NCBI GenBank assembly: GCA_900318685.1
Contig: ONLL01000026.1
Coordinates: 1-48,033, forward strand
DNA: 48,033 nucleotides
Source of the DNA: an uncultured Prevotellaceae bacterium
Lineage (GTDB): Bacteria; Bacteroidota; Bacteroidia; Bacteroidales; Bacteroidaceae
Direction: 5' to 3'
Each line of letters begins with the position of its first letter. Position 1 is the stretch's first letter. Shown piece after piece: positions 1 through 6,954 of this stretch. A model generated the notes under the pieces. It made no database searches, was not told the DNA's origin, and worked only from the letters and a program-made list of their open reading frames with translations. A program made the position numbers and the translations under genes.

Positions 1-183
1 ACGAATGAAAGTCTTTTCTCATCTGTCATTTCTCTTACTTGTCGCATACTGATACACTTTTTGAACTATAAAAGTGTCAACTTATTCAGTACACGTCAGA
101 GCAGTGCTTTATCTGCGACGGACGTTTGGAAGATGATGTGATATGTTGTTGATTGTTGTTTGACGTTTATCGTTTATTGCCCA

Positions 184-423
184 AGACCTAACATTCTATT
201 TTGCTAAGTGTTTGATTTATAGGTGTTTGTTGATTAAAATAGTGCTTCAAGAGGTAACATAAGACCTAACTTAGACCTAACTTAGACCTAACATAGAGGT
301 AACGTTAGGTCTAAGTTAGATCTAAGTTAGGTCTAAGTTAGGTCTAAGTTAGGTGTGAAACGCTGATATTTGTACGCTAAACTGCTATAAATGAGAATGT
401 TGTAGAAAATGTATGTTAGGTCT
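184..423. repeat. Inverted array of an 11-bp unit
   Basis: The unit AGACCTAACTT is repeated three times at 262-292, followed after an 11-nt spacer by reverse-complement units (GTTAGGTCTAA) at 304-354. The arms 262-292 and 304-334 are 31 nt long and pair with one mismatch, so a long cruciform or hairpin is possible. Single outlying copies lie at 184-192 (forward) and 415-423 (reverse), which keeps the layout roughly symmetrical. No ORF here is credible. The array could be a cluster of regulator sites, a replication or segregation site, or a decayed mobile element; the sequence does not decide between these. Confidence 0.85.
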
Positions 424-484
424 CGCGTAATTTGCAATAAACTGTAGAAACGCAACGAAAACATGCTATTGTGAACGGGGAAAA

Positions 485-549
485 TCTGGAGGGTGCATCG
501 CTGCAGCCCCCAGACGGCCCCGGGTACTATTTACTAACTTTACTAATTA
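485..549 (-). repeat. Dispersed hairpin repeat, family B, copy 1
   Basis: This stretch has a stem CTGGAGG / CCCCCAG around a short loop, then CCCGGG, then the block TATTTACTAACTTT. The same modules occur in the same order and nearly the same spacing at 26648-26712, inside a gene. Read on the minus strand, the hairpin lies just after the blaR1 stop and is followed by ATTTT, so it may also act as its terminator. Confidence 0.7.
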
Positions 550-551
550 GC

Positions 552-2348
552 TTAATTCAGTCTGTAGACGACGGGATAAGTGCGTCTGCAACGGACGACT
601 TTGCCCTGTTGCTTGCCAGGCGTCCATTTTGGCATCGCCTTGACCACGCGGATTGCCTCGTCGCGCAGGGCTTTCACTCCAGCATTGTGGGCCTCTGCGT
701 CCTTACGCTCCTTTTCAGGCATTGACGCAATAACCTCTATTGGAATAGCTTCGCCAATGCCTGGTGAGGTTGTTATAACTTTAGGGGAAGTCAGACTGCC
801 GTCCTTTTCGACGATGAACTGTACTATCACGCGCCCCTGTACCCCATTCTCTGTGGCTATCTCTGGGTATTTGATGTTTTGCGCTATGAACTTCATCAGT
901 GCTTCATCGCCACCGGGGAACTGGGGCTTCTGGTCACAGTTGTCGTAGATAGGGTCGTCGCCTTGTTGCTTGGTCTGTATCATCACTACGGTTTCAGCTT
1001 CAGCATCATATTTCCTACATATTTCTTTGTTAGAGATGACATCTACGTACACGATGTCCTCCTTGGCAATGCGGCTGGCTGACTCGTCTGAAACTATTTC
1101 ACCATCTACAACCAAGATCTTCTTCCCTTTTTCTTGGGTTACTAAGTTAACCACGAAATGATCATTGCCGTTTTCGTCGAGATATATCTCCTTCAGTTCA
1201 CCGACTGGAATCATTGGTATTGAGAGTTTGTCGATAGCTACACCATTAACCTTCAGTGTGGTTTTAGACTCTTCGAGTGCAATAGGACGGCTGCCGGGAA
1301 TCGCCTCTTCCCTGCCATTACGATAGAACTTTACACCAGGCTGATACCGTATCTGGTAGCTGTTGCCTCTGCCGTTGGTTTTCTCATGGAACAATTGTAT
1401 TGCTGAGTTTTCATCTGTCGTCGTTACTTCATAGTCCACGACGGTCTCTGCCGTCATAGCCAGCGAGACGAGGGCGACGGGCAGGATATACAGGGCTTTG
1501 AGCCATGCGATGGGCTTTGATTTCGATTTGAGCATCATAAGGATTCGTTTTTTAGTTTTGGGTGTGTGGATGCCGTTGGCGAGAGCACAGGCCTGAATGC
1601 CCATCGCTTTTTGCATCAGCAGATGGATGTACTGGCTTTCGTCGAAGCCTTGTGAGAGGACGGATGCATCGGCCTCGTACTCGTGGATGGTGCGCAGTTC
1701 CTGACGCATGAACCACACCACGGGATTGAACCATTGCAGAGCCGTGAGTATTTCTACGAACATCACGTCGTAGCTATGATGATGGCGCACGTGCGCCTCT
1801 TCGTGAGCAAGGATAGGTGTCGCGTCTCCTTCCTGTAAGGGACTGGCGTTCCAGTCGTTACGCGACATAACGATGGTACGCATCCATGAGAACGGAGCGA
1901 CAGGGGCATTGACCACGCAGACATTTGTGCCCGATGCTAGTGTATGCTTTTCGCCGCTGCGGATGATCCTGTTCAGTTGCCAGATGCCTTTTGCGAAATA
2001 AAGCAGTCGGATGATGACGCCCGTCAGCAGGACGACAGCTAGCAACCTAAGCCCCAATCCATCTCCCCAGGAGAGGGGAGTGGCAGCGTCCACCATTTGG
2101 TAGTCGTCATTCATCAGCTCTTGAGCGTATCTGCTCCCAGCCTCCACTGACGATGGGCTGAGGACGAGGCTTTTATGTATGGTGATGATGCACAGGGGAA
2201 GTATGGCCGAAAGGGTAAGTCCCAGGAGCAGCACGACACGATTCAGCGTGTGTGTGGTCTCGCGCGCCAACAACAGCATATAGAACAGGTAGAACACGGC
2301 AATCAGGGCCGCCACCTTCAGGTCGTAGTATATCAGGTCAATGAGCAT
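552..2348 (-). CDS. blaR1: BlaR1/MecR1-like M56 sensor peptidase with C-terminal TonB domain
   Basis: This 598-residue membrane protein is probably the signal-transducing zinc metallopeptidase that acts with the BlaI repressor. N-terminal hydrophobic segments are visible at about residues 8-28, 37-57 and 102-118. The M56 zinc motif HEEAH is at 182-186, with a downstream glutamate in HEYEADA at about 222-228. The C-terminus (from about residue 478, QFPGGDEALMKFI) is a TonB-like domain, which is common in Bacteroidota BlaR1 homologs. The start overlaps the blaI stop by 11 nt, so the two are probably translationally coupled. Residues about 88-100 (TPLSWGDGLGLR) are encoded by a copy of the family A hairpin repeat and sit in the extracytoplasmic loop before the third membrane segment. 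The inducing signal is unknown; beta-lactam is not implied. Confidence 0.85.
   Translation of the reverse strand: MLIDLIYYDLKVAALIAVFYLFYMLLLARETTHTLNRVVLLLGLTLSAILPLCIITIHKSLVLSPSSVEAGSRYAQELMNDDYQMVDAATPLSWGDGLGLRLLAVVLLTGVIIRLLYFAKGIWQLNRIIRSGEKHTLASGTNVCVVNAPVAPFSWMRTIVMSRNDWNASPLQEGDATPILAHEEAHVRHHHSYDVMFVEILTALQWFNPVVWFMRQELRTIHEYEADASVLSQGFDESQYIHLLMQKAMGIQACALANGIHTPKTKKRILMMLKSKSKPIAWLKALYILPVALVSLAMTAETVVDYEVTTTDENSAIQLFHEKTNGRGNSYQIRYQPGVKFYRNGREEAIPGSRPIALEESKTTLKVNGVAIDKLSIPMIPVGELKEIYLDENGNDHFVVNLVTQEKGKKILVVDGEIVSDESASRIAKEDIVYVDVISNKEICRKYDAEAETVVMIQTKQQGDDPIYDNCDQKPQFPGGDEALMKFIAQNIKYPEIATENGVQGRVIVQFIVEKDGSLTSPKVITTSPGIGEAIPIEVIASMPEKERKDAEAHNAGVKALRDEAIRVVKAMPKWTPGKQQGKVVRCRRTYPVVYRLN
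2049..2085 (+). repeat. Family A hairpin repeat, copy 1, inside blaR1
   Basis: A C-rich head (AAGCCCCAATCC) is followed by a hairpin CTCCCC / GGGGAG. It is in frame with blaR1 (minus strand) and encodes the short peptide TPLSWGDGLGLR. The peptide resembles those encoded by other copies in this window, such as SPLGEGPGVR. Confidence 0.65.
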
Positions 2349-2721
2349 GATTCCGGCTTTGTAGGATGGTTAGTATTTCGTTGATGTCCTCCTGCGTCAG
2401 TTCGTCTTCCTCGGCGAAGAATGAGACGAGTGATTTCACTGAGCCTCCGAAGAACGTGTCCTTCACATCGTCTACCACCAAGCGACGATAACGCTCACGA
2501 GTCATGAGTGGCGAAAAGACAAACGTCTTGCCAGCACCACTCTTGTGCTTGACCACGAATCCTTTCTGCTCCATGATCTTCAGGAATGTGGCGATGGTGG
2601 TGTAGGCAGGTTGCGGCTCGGGGTACTGCTTCTGTATCTCAGCTATGGTGGCTCCTCGCTGCATGTCCCACAGGATGTTCATCACCTGTATCTCACCTTT
2701 GGTCAGTGTCTTCTGTTTCAT
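2338..2721 (-). CDS. blaI: BlaI/MecI-family transcriptional repressor
   Basis: This 127-residue protein is a winged-helix repressor of the BlaI/MecI/CopY family (usual length 120-130). The N-terminal part carries the DNA-binding winged helix (about residues 5-75, with TTIATFLKIMEQKGFV as recognition helix and wing). The C-terminal part (FFGGSVKSLVSFFAEEDEL) matches the dimerisation and cleavage region of the family. It is the first gene of a two-gene unit with blaR1. Two tandem 16-bp dyads in its own promoter (2754-2785) are plausible operators, so autoregulation is likely. Confidence 0.92.
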   Translation of the reverse strand: MKQKTLTKGEIQVMNILWDMQRGATIAEIQKQYPEPQPAYTTIATFLKIMEQKGFVVKHKSGAGKTFVFSPLMTRERYRRLVVDDVKDTFFGGSVKSLVSFFAEEDELTQEDINEILTILQSRNHAH

Positions 2722-2747
2722 AAGCGTGACGTTTTGATTTCTGTTGG

Positions 2748-2785
2748 CAAAATTACTAAATAATTAGAATACTAAAAATTTAGTA
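2748..2785 (-). promoter_or_regulatory. blaI promoter with tandem BlaI-like operators
   Basis: On the minus strand a -7 box TAATTTTG (TAnnTTTG type) occupies 2748-2755. A dyad TACTAAA-AA-TTTAGTA lies at 2770-2785, and a weaker one (TACTAAATAATTAGAA) abuts it at 2754-2769. Known BlaI/MecI operators are TACTA...TAGTA dyads overlapping the promoter, which matches this layout. Confidence 0.65.
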
Positions 2786-2888
2786 GGGCTAAAAATGACG
2801 TAAAAGGCTAATCTTTAACGTTCATTTTTAGTAATTGGCGATGGATTCTTAGTTATTAACGCGCCAGTCTGGTAAATGCGTACTTCTG

Positions 2889-3599
2889 CTATTTGATCAG
2901 CTTTGTGATTTGTTTTTCAGATGCAAAAGGCAGCAGCTGCGAAAGATGGTCCATCATGCGTTGATAGGACTCTTCAGGCGTACGGCTGCACTGACAGGCT
3001 TCTTTGCCTAGTACTCGTTCAGGTGTGGTGAGCAGCGACCATCCGAATCCGTATTCGCGTCCATGCTTGTCGACAGGATATACGAAGTCCTCAGTCACGA
3101 TATAGCTGGCCATCTGCAGTCGGCTCACGTAGGCATCGAACTTTGAGCGCATGTTTTTTCCTACGAAACCGCAGGCAGCACGCAGTTCGCGCGTTATCAT
3201 ACTGCCTTGTTCGCGCAGCGTGGTCAAGATGATGTCGTCGATGGTGCCTTCCTCAGGAGCGGCTGTCTTGCTGCGTCGCCAGTTGCAGAAGTCGGGCCAC
3301 CACTCCAGACTGATGAACCCCGCCTTGCCTGCGAAGAACTTGCCGTAGGTACAGCCGCCCTCACGGACCACCGAACCCTTCCACTCCCACAGCGGCCATT
3401 CCCACGAGCCATCGTCGAACTGGGTGAAGCGGCACTCTTCGGCCATCAGGCTCTCAGCTGAATATCCCCGTATGCCGCTTTCCAGCAGCGGCAGGAATCC
3501 CACCTGACGGACGCATTCCATCAGTTCCGGGCATGAGTGTATGAGATGTCGCTCCCCATGTGTTACATTATTCTTGAAAAAATCAGCCATTGTATTCAT
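2889..3599 (-). CDS. AlkZ-related winged-helix protein
   Basis: This 236-residue soluble protein has no signal peptide. It looks like the Bacteroidales family named AlkZ-related, distant relatives of the AlkZ/YcaQ winged-helix DNA glycosylases. I base this on overall pattern rather than a diagnostic motif. Visible features are an aromatic-rich N-terminal half (about residues 60-110, rich in Trp) and a possible helix-turn-helix at about 115-165 (TIDDIILTTLREQGSMITRE, then a second helix). The family's activity is not established. It lies between blaI and araC, both also on the minus strand but with their own promoters; a TAAATTTG -7 box is at 3634-3641. The start could also be the Met at codon 4. 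Confidence 0.5.
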   Translation of the reverse strand: MNTMADFFKNNVTHGERHLIHSCPELMECVRQVGFLPLLESGIRGYSAESLMAEECRFTQFDDGSWEWPLWEWKGSVVREGGCTYGKFFAGKAGFISLEWWPDFCNWRRSKTAAPEEGTIDDIILTTLREQGSMITRELRAACGFVGKNMRSKFDAYVSRLQMASYIVTEDFVYPVDKHGREYGFGWSLLTTPERVLGKEACQCSRTPEESYQRMMDHLSQLLPFASEKQITKLIK

Positions 3600-3633
3600 A
3601 CGCCTGTCATCTTTATGGATTGAAATCTGGATG

Positions 3634-3641
3634 CAAATTTA
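3634..3641 (-). promoter_or_regulatory. -7 promoter box for the AlkZ-like gene
   Basis: The minus strand reads TAAATTTG here, 35 nt upstream of the start codon, which matches the Bacteroidota TAnnTTTG -7 consensus. No clear -33 element is seen at the expected spacing. Confidence 0.45.
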
Positions 3642-3665
3642 CATCTTTTTTTGCAAATAACGATA

Positions 3666-4571
3666 TCACAGCGCCATTTTCTTATATTCCAAGGGTGTCA
3701 TTCCTGTCAGTCGGCGGAAATATTTCGAGAAGAACGAAGGATTGGCGAAGTGCATCTCTTCAGCTATCTGAACGGCAGTCTTGTCAGTATGACGCAGCTC
3801 TATTTTGATGCGTGTGATGAGGGCACGGTCTATCCAGTCCTTGGCGGTGGTGCCGCTGGTCTGGCGGACGACGGTGCTGAGGTAGCGCTCGGTGAGACAC
3901 AGACGGTCGGCATAGTAACCTATTTGGTGATGCTCTGCACAATGCTGGCCTGCCAGCTGGATAAAGCGGTCGAAGATGGTCTGCTCGCGTGAACGTGAAG
4001 CGGCCTGACTGTCGGTCTGCTGGCGGAAGAGGTGGTCGTAGTGGTGCATCAGGGCGGCTACGAGGGCAGTGACGGTGGGCCGATGATAGTCGTTGCTATG
4101 CACGATGTGCCAAATGGTGTCGAGTATACGGCGTGTAGTGCTGATGTCGTCCTCGTTGACAGGCAGCTGAAAATCACGCACCTGCCCGTTGAAGGCCGAT
4201 GGCATCTGTCCCTGGGCAAAGGGCATTGGGAAGTTGGTGAAGAGTGCAATGCCATAGATTCTGAGATCGTCGGAAAGGCGTATGGGGTTGATGATGGTGC
4301 CTGGGCCCAGGTAGACCAGTGTGCCGGCAGTGACATGACGGTCTTGCAGGTTGAAGTTGATGTGGGCCTCGCCACTCACGATGATGCCGAAGCGGTGGTC
4401 GTTGATGGAGAACGGCGGCTTTTGTCGCATCATCAGGCTGAACACCGTGTGGTCGCCGTGAATCAAGCCTAACTCACCATTAAAGAAGATGTTCTCGCTA
4501 ATCTTCGCAATATGGGGCGTGAGGATGTCTCGCATACGCGAGAAGTCCATCAGCTGAGGCTGTTTGTTCAT
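3666..4571 (-). CDS. AraC-family transcriptional regulator
   Basis: This protein of about 301 residues has an N-terminal cupin-like sensor half and a C-terminal AraC double helix-turn-helix. The C-terminal end carries the family signature (IAEEMHFANPSFFSKYFRRL followed by TGMTPLEYKK). I chose the Met at 4571 over an upstream ATG at 4661, because the -7 box (4591-4598) lies between them and the upstream 30 residues look unlike the family. It is divergent from the TolC-HlyD-ABC export operon, 157 bp away, so it is the likely regulator of that operon. A 12-bp perfect inverted repeat flanks its promoter. Confidence 0.88.
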   Translation of the reverse strand: MNKQPQLMDFSRMRDILTPHIAKISENIFFNGELGLIHGDHTVFSLMMRQKPPFSINDHRFGIIVSGEAHINFNLQDRHVTAGTLVYLGPGTIINPIRLSDDLRIYGIALFTNFPMPFAQGQMPSAFNGQVRDFQLPVNEDDISTTRRILDTIWHIVHSNDYHRPTVTALVAALMHHYDHLFRQQTDSQAASRSREQTIFDRFIQLAGQHCAEHHQIGYYADRLCLTERYLSTVVRQTSGTTAKDWIDRALITRIKIELRHTDKTAVQIAEEMHFANPSFFSKYFRRLTGMTPLEYKKMAL

Positions 4572-4575
4572 ATTC

Positions 4576-4652
4576 TGTCCTTTTTGTCTGCAAAGATAAT
4601 CATTTTTTGCGATATAATGCTCTGTTTTTACATGAATCGAACAAAAAGGACA
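4576..4652. promoter_or_regulatory. araC promoter flanked by a 12-bp inverted repeat
   Basis: TGTCCTTTTTGT at 4576-4587 and its exact reverse complement ACAAAAAGGACA at 4641-4652 bracket a minus-strand -7 box TATCTTTG (4591-4598). The proximal arm lies between the -7 box and the araC start. This suggests autoregulation, or shared control with the divergent export operon, but the binding protein is inferred only. Confidence 0.5.
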
Positions 4653-4695
4653 TCTTTTCATGCTGACGGATAATTACAGATCGGAAAAAACTCCT

Positions 4696-4703
4696 TACCT
4701 TTG
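4696..4703 (+). promoter_or_regulatory. -7 promoter box of the export operon
   Basis: TACCTTTG lies 25 nt upstream of the TolC start and matches the Bacteroidota -7 consensus exactly. Confidence 0.7.
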
Positions 4704-4728
4704 CACTGTCGAATAAAACAAAGCGATT

Positions 4729-6030
4729 ATGAAGCGAACAATTATCATTGTCTTACTATCTCAATTCCTCTCTTTCACGATGCGGGCACAAACCCTTGAG
4801 GAGTGCCAGCAGGCTGCAGAGAGGAACTATCCGCTCATACGGCAGTACGACCTCATCGAGAAGACAACGGAGCTGACATTGGCAAATATCCAGAAGGGAT
4901 GGCTGCCGCAGGTGTCGGCCTCGGCACAGGCCACCTATCAGAGTGATGTGGTGTCCTTCCCCGATCAGATGCAGGCTCTGTATCAGCAGGTAGGCATCGA
5001 TATGAAGGGACTGACAAAGGACCAGTATCGCGTAGGCATCGATGTGAGCCAGACCATTTACGACGGTGGCCTCATCAGCAGTCAGAAGGCGATAGCCCGC
5101 GAGCAGGGAAAAGTGCAGGCCGCCCAGAACGAAGTAAATATATATAATGTACGCAGGCGCGTGAACGAGATGTACTTCTCGCTGCTGCTGATCGACGAGC
5201 AGATACAGCTGAACAGCGACCTTCAGGAACTGCTATCGGGCAACGAGCGTAAGCTCACTTCGATGGTGAAGGGTGGCACGGCAGCCGAGAGCGACCTGAA
5301 CAATGTGAAGGCCGAGCGGCTGAAGGCTGTTCAGCGTGCCACAGAGCTGGAGTCGCAGAAGCGGATGTTGCAGCGTATGCTCTCCACCTTCTGCGGCATA
5401 GAGGTGAAAGCCCTTTCCAAGCCTCTCCGTGGGAAGGATGTTTCTTTGCTTGGAGAGAAAGGAGAGATGCTTCGCCCTGAACTACGACTGTTCGATGCGC
5501 AGCTCCGACTCGCCGATACTCAGGAGAAGGCGCTCGATGCAGCACTGAAGCCTAGGCTTGGTGTGTTTGCTCAGGGCTATTACGGTTATCCTGGATTGAA
5601 TATGTTTGAGGATATGATGAGCCGTAAGTGGAGTCTGAATGGAATCATTGGTGCCCGCCTGACCTGGAACATCGGTGCCCTCTACACCCGCAAGAACGAC
5701 AAGGCGAAGTTGCAGTTGCAGCGCGAAGTGACAGAGTCGAACCGCGATGTGTTCCTCTTCAACAATAACTTGGAGCAGATTCAGCAGAACGAGAACATCG
5801 CACGCTATCAGCAGCTGATGGCTGACGATGAGGAGATAATCACCCTGCGGTCGGCTGTGCGTAAGGCTGCTGAGTCGAAACTCTCTCACGGCATCATCGA
5901 CGTTAACGACCTGGTGCGTGAGATCAATGCTGAGAACGCAGCACGTGCCCAGCAGTCGATACACGAGATTGAGATGCTGAAGGAAATGTACGATTTGATT
6001 TTTACGCGTAATTTCGACATTGCGAAATAA
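4729..6030 (+). CDS. TolC-family outer-membrane efflux protein
   Basis: This 433-residue protein is the outer-membrane channel of a tripartite exporter. A signal peptide is visible at residues 1-20 (MKRTIIIVLLSQFLSFTMRA, then QTLEECQ). The mature N-terminus has the TolC-type pattern LEECQQAAERNYPLI. Long amphipathic coiled-coil helices cover about residues 85-220 and 320-425, with beta segments such as VGIDVSQTIYDGG between them. The length is normal for the OEP family. It is the first gene of the operon and is followed after 33 bp by the HlyD-type adaptor. Residues about 228-246 (SKPLRGKDVSLLGEKGEML) may descend from a family A repeat insertion. Confidence 0.92.
   Translation: MKRTIIIVLLSQFLSFTMRAQTLEECQQAAERNYPLIRQYDLIEKTTELTLANIQKGWLPQVSASAQATYQSDVVSFPDQMQALYQQVGIDMKGLTKDQYRVGIDVSQTIYDGGLISSQKAIAREQGKVQAAQNEVNIYNVRRRVNEMYFSLLLIDEQIQLNSDLQELLSGNERKLTSMVKGGTAAESDLNNVKAERLKAVQRATELESQKRMLQRMLSTFCGIEVKALSKPLRGKDVSLLGEKGEMLRPELRLFDAQLRLADTQEKALDAALKPRLGVFAQGYYGYPGLNMFEDMMSRKWSLNGIIGARLTWNIGALYTRKNDKAKLQLQREVTESNRDVFLFNNNLEQIQQNENIARYQQLMADDEEIITLRSAVRKAAESKLSHGIIDVNDLVREINAENAARAQQSIHEIEMLKEMYDLIFTRNFDIAK
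5411..5468 (+). repeat. Possible degenerate family A repeat inside the TolC gene
   Basis: This stretch contains TCCAAGC (5416-5422) paired with GCTTGGA further on. It shares the order GGGAAGGATGTT...CTTGG with the copy inside putA, read in reverse complement. It lies in frame in a loop between helices. The match is weak and could be chance. Confidence 0.3.
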
Positions 6031-6063
6031 TGTTACAACGAACAAAGCATAAATAATTCAACA

Positions 6064-6954
6064 ATGAAAAGAATCATGATACTGGCAGGCGTGACACTGA
6101 TGATGGCCGCCTGCGGAGGGAACGAGAAGGAATACGATGCCACGGGCACATTTGAGGCTACTGAGACCACCGTGTTTGCGGAGCAGAATGGAACGCTGCT
6201 GACGTTCAGCGTGAACGAAGGCGACAACATCGAGGCCAATTTGGAGGTGGGACTTATCGATACCACGCAGACTTGGCTGAAGATCCAGCAACTGGATGCT
6301 ACGAAGAAGGTGTATCAGAGTCAGAAACCTGATATGGAGCGTCAGATTGCAGCTACGCGCCAGCAGTTGGCCAAGGCCCGACTGGATGAGCAGCGATATC
6401 GCGAACTGGTGGCCGACGGTGCTGCTCCTTCGAAGATGCTCGACGATGCCGCCAGTCAGGTGAAGGTGCTGCAGCGACAGCTCGATGCCCAGATAAGTAC
6501 CTTCAATACTCAAATCTCAACACTTAATTCTCAAATCACTTCCACTGATGTTCAGAAGGATCAGCTGTTTGATCAGCTGCGCAAGTGCCACGTCGTGACA
6601 CCAACGAAGGGTACCGTGCTCGAGAAATACGTGGAAAGAGGCGAGTTCGTGAGTACTGGAAAACCGCTCTTCAAAATTGCGGACACAGAGAACATGCATC
6701 TGCGTGCCTACGTCACCTCTGCCCAGCTGCAGCATATCAAACTGGGTCAGCAGGTGAAGGTCTTTGCCGACTATGGCGACAATCAGCGGAAAGAGTACGA
6801 AGGCACTATCTCGTGGATATCCTCGCGCTCGGAGTTCACGCCGAAAACCATTCTCACAGACGATGAGCGGGCCGACTTGGTATATGCCGTGAAGGTGGCT
6901 GTCAAGAACGACGGCTTTATTAAGATAGGTATGTATGGTGAAGTGAAGCTATGA
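6064..6954 (+). CDS. HlyD-family periplasmic adaptor lipoprotein
   Basis: This 296-residue protein is the membrane-fusion subunit linking the TolC channel to the ABC transporter. The N-terminus is a lipoprotein signal (MILAGVTLMMAAC, Cys at about residue 18). A biotinyl-lipoyl-like half motif follows (FSVNEGDNIEANLEVGLID). A coiled-coil hairpin covers about residues 75-165, and the second lipoyl half is at about 175-205 (VVTPTKGTVLEKYVERGEFV). The C-terminal beta-barrel runs to the end. It overlaps the ATPase start by 4 bp, so the two are coupled. The hairpin contains the near-repeats QISTFNTQ / QISTLNSQ, encoded by a low-complexity DNA tract at 6501-6540. Confidence 0.92.
   Translation: MKRIMILAGVTLMMAACGGNEKEYDATGTFEATETTVFAEQNGTLLTFSVNEGDNIEANLEVGLIDTTQTWLKIQQLDATKKVYQSQKPDMERQIAATRQQLAKARLDEQRYRELVADGAAPSKMLDDAASQVKVLQRQLDAQISTFNTQISTLNSQITSTDVQKDQLFDQLRKCHVVTPTKGTVLEKYVERGEFVSTGKPLFKIADTENMHLRAYVTSAQLQHIKLGQQVKVFADYGDNQRKEYEGTISWISSRSEFTPKTILTDDERADLVYAVKVAVKNDGFIKIGMYGEVKL

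Noticed and set aside
471-725. Plus-strand ORF of 84 codons at the left end
   Set aside because: It overlaps the 3' end of blaR1 in antisense and begins in a repeat; no family pattern is seen.
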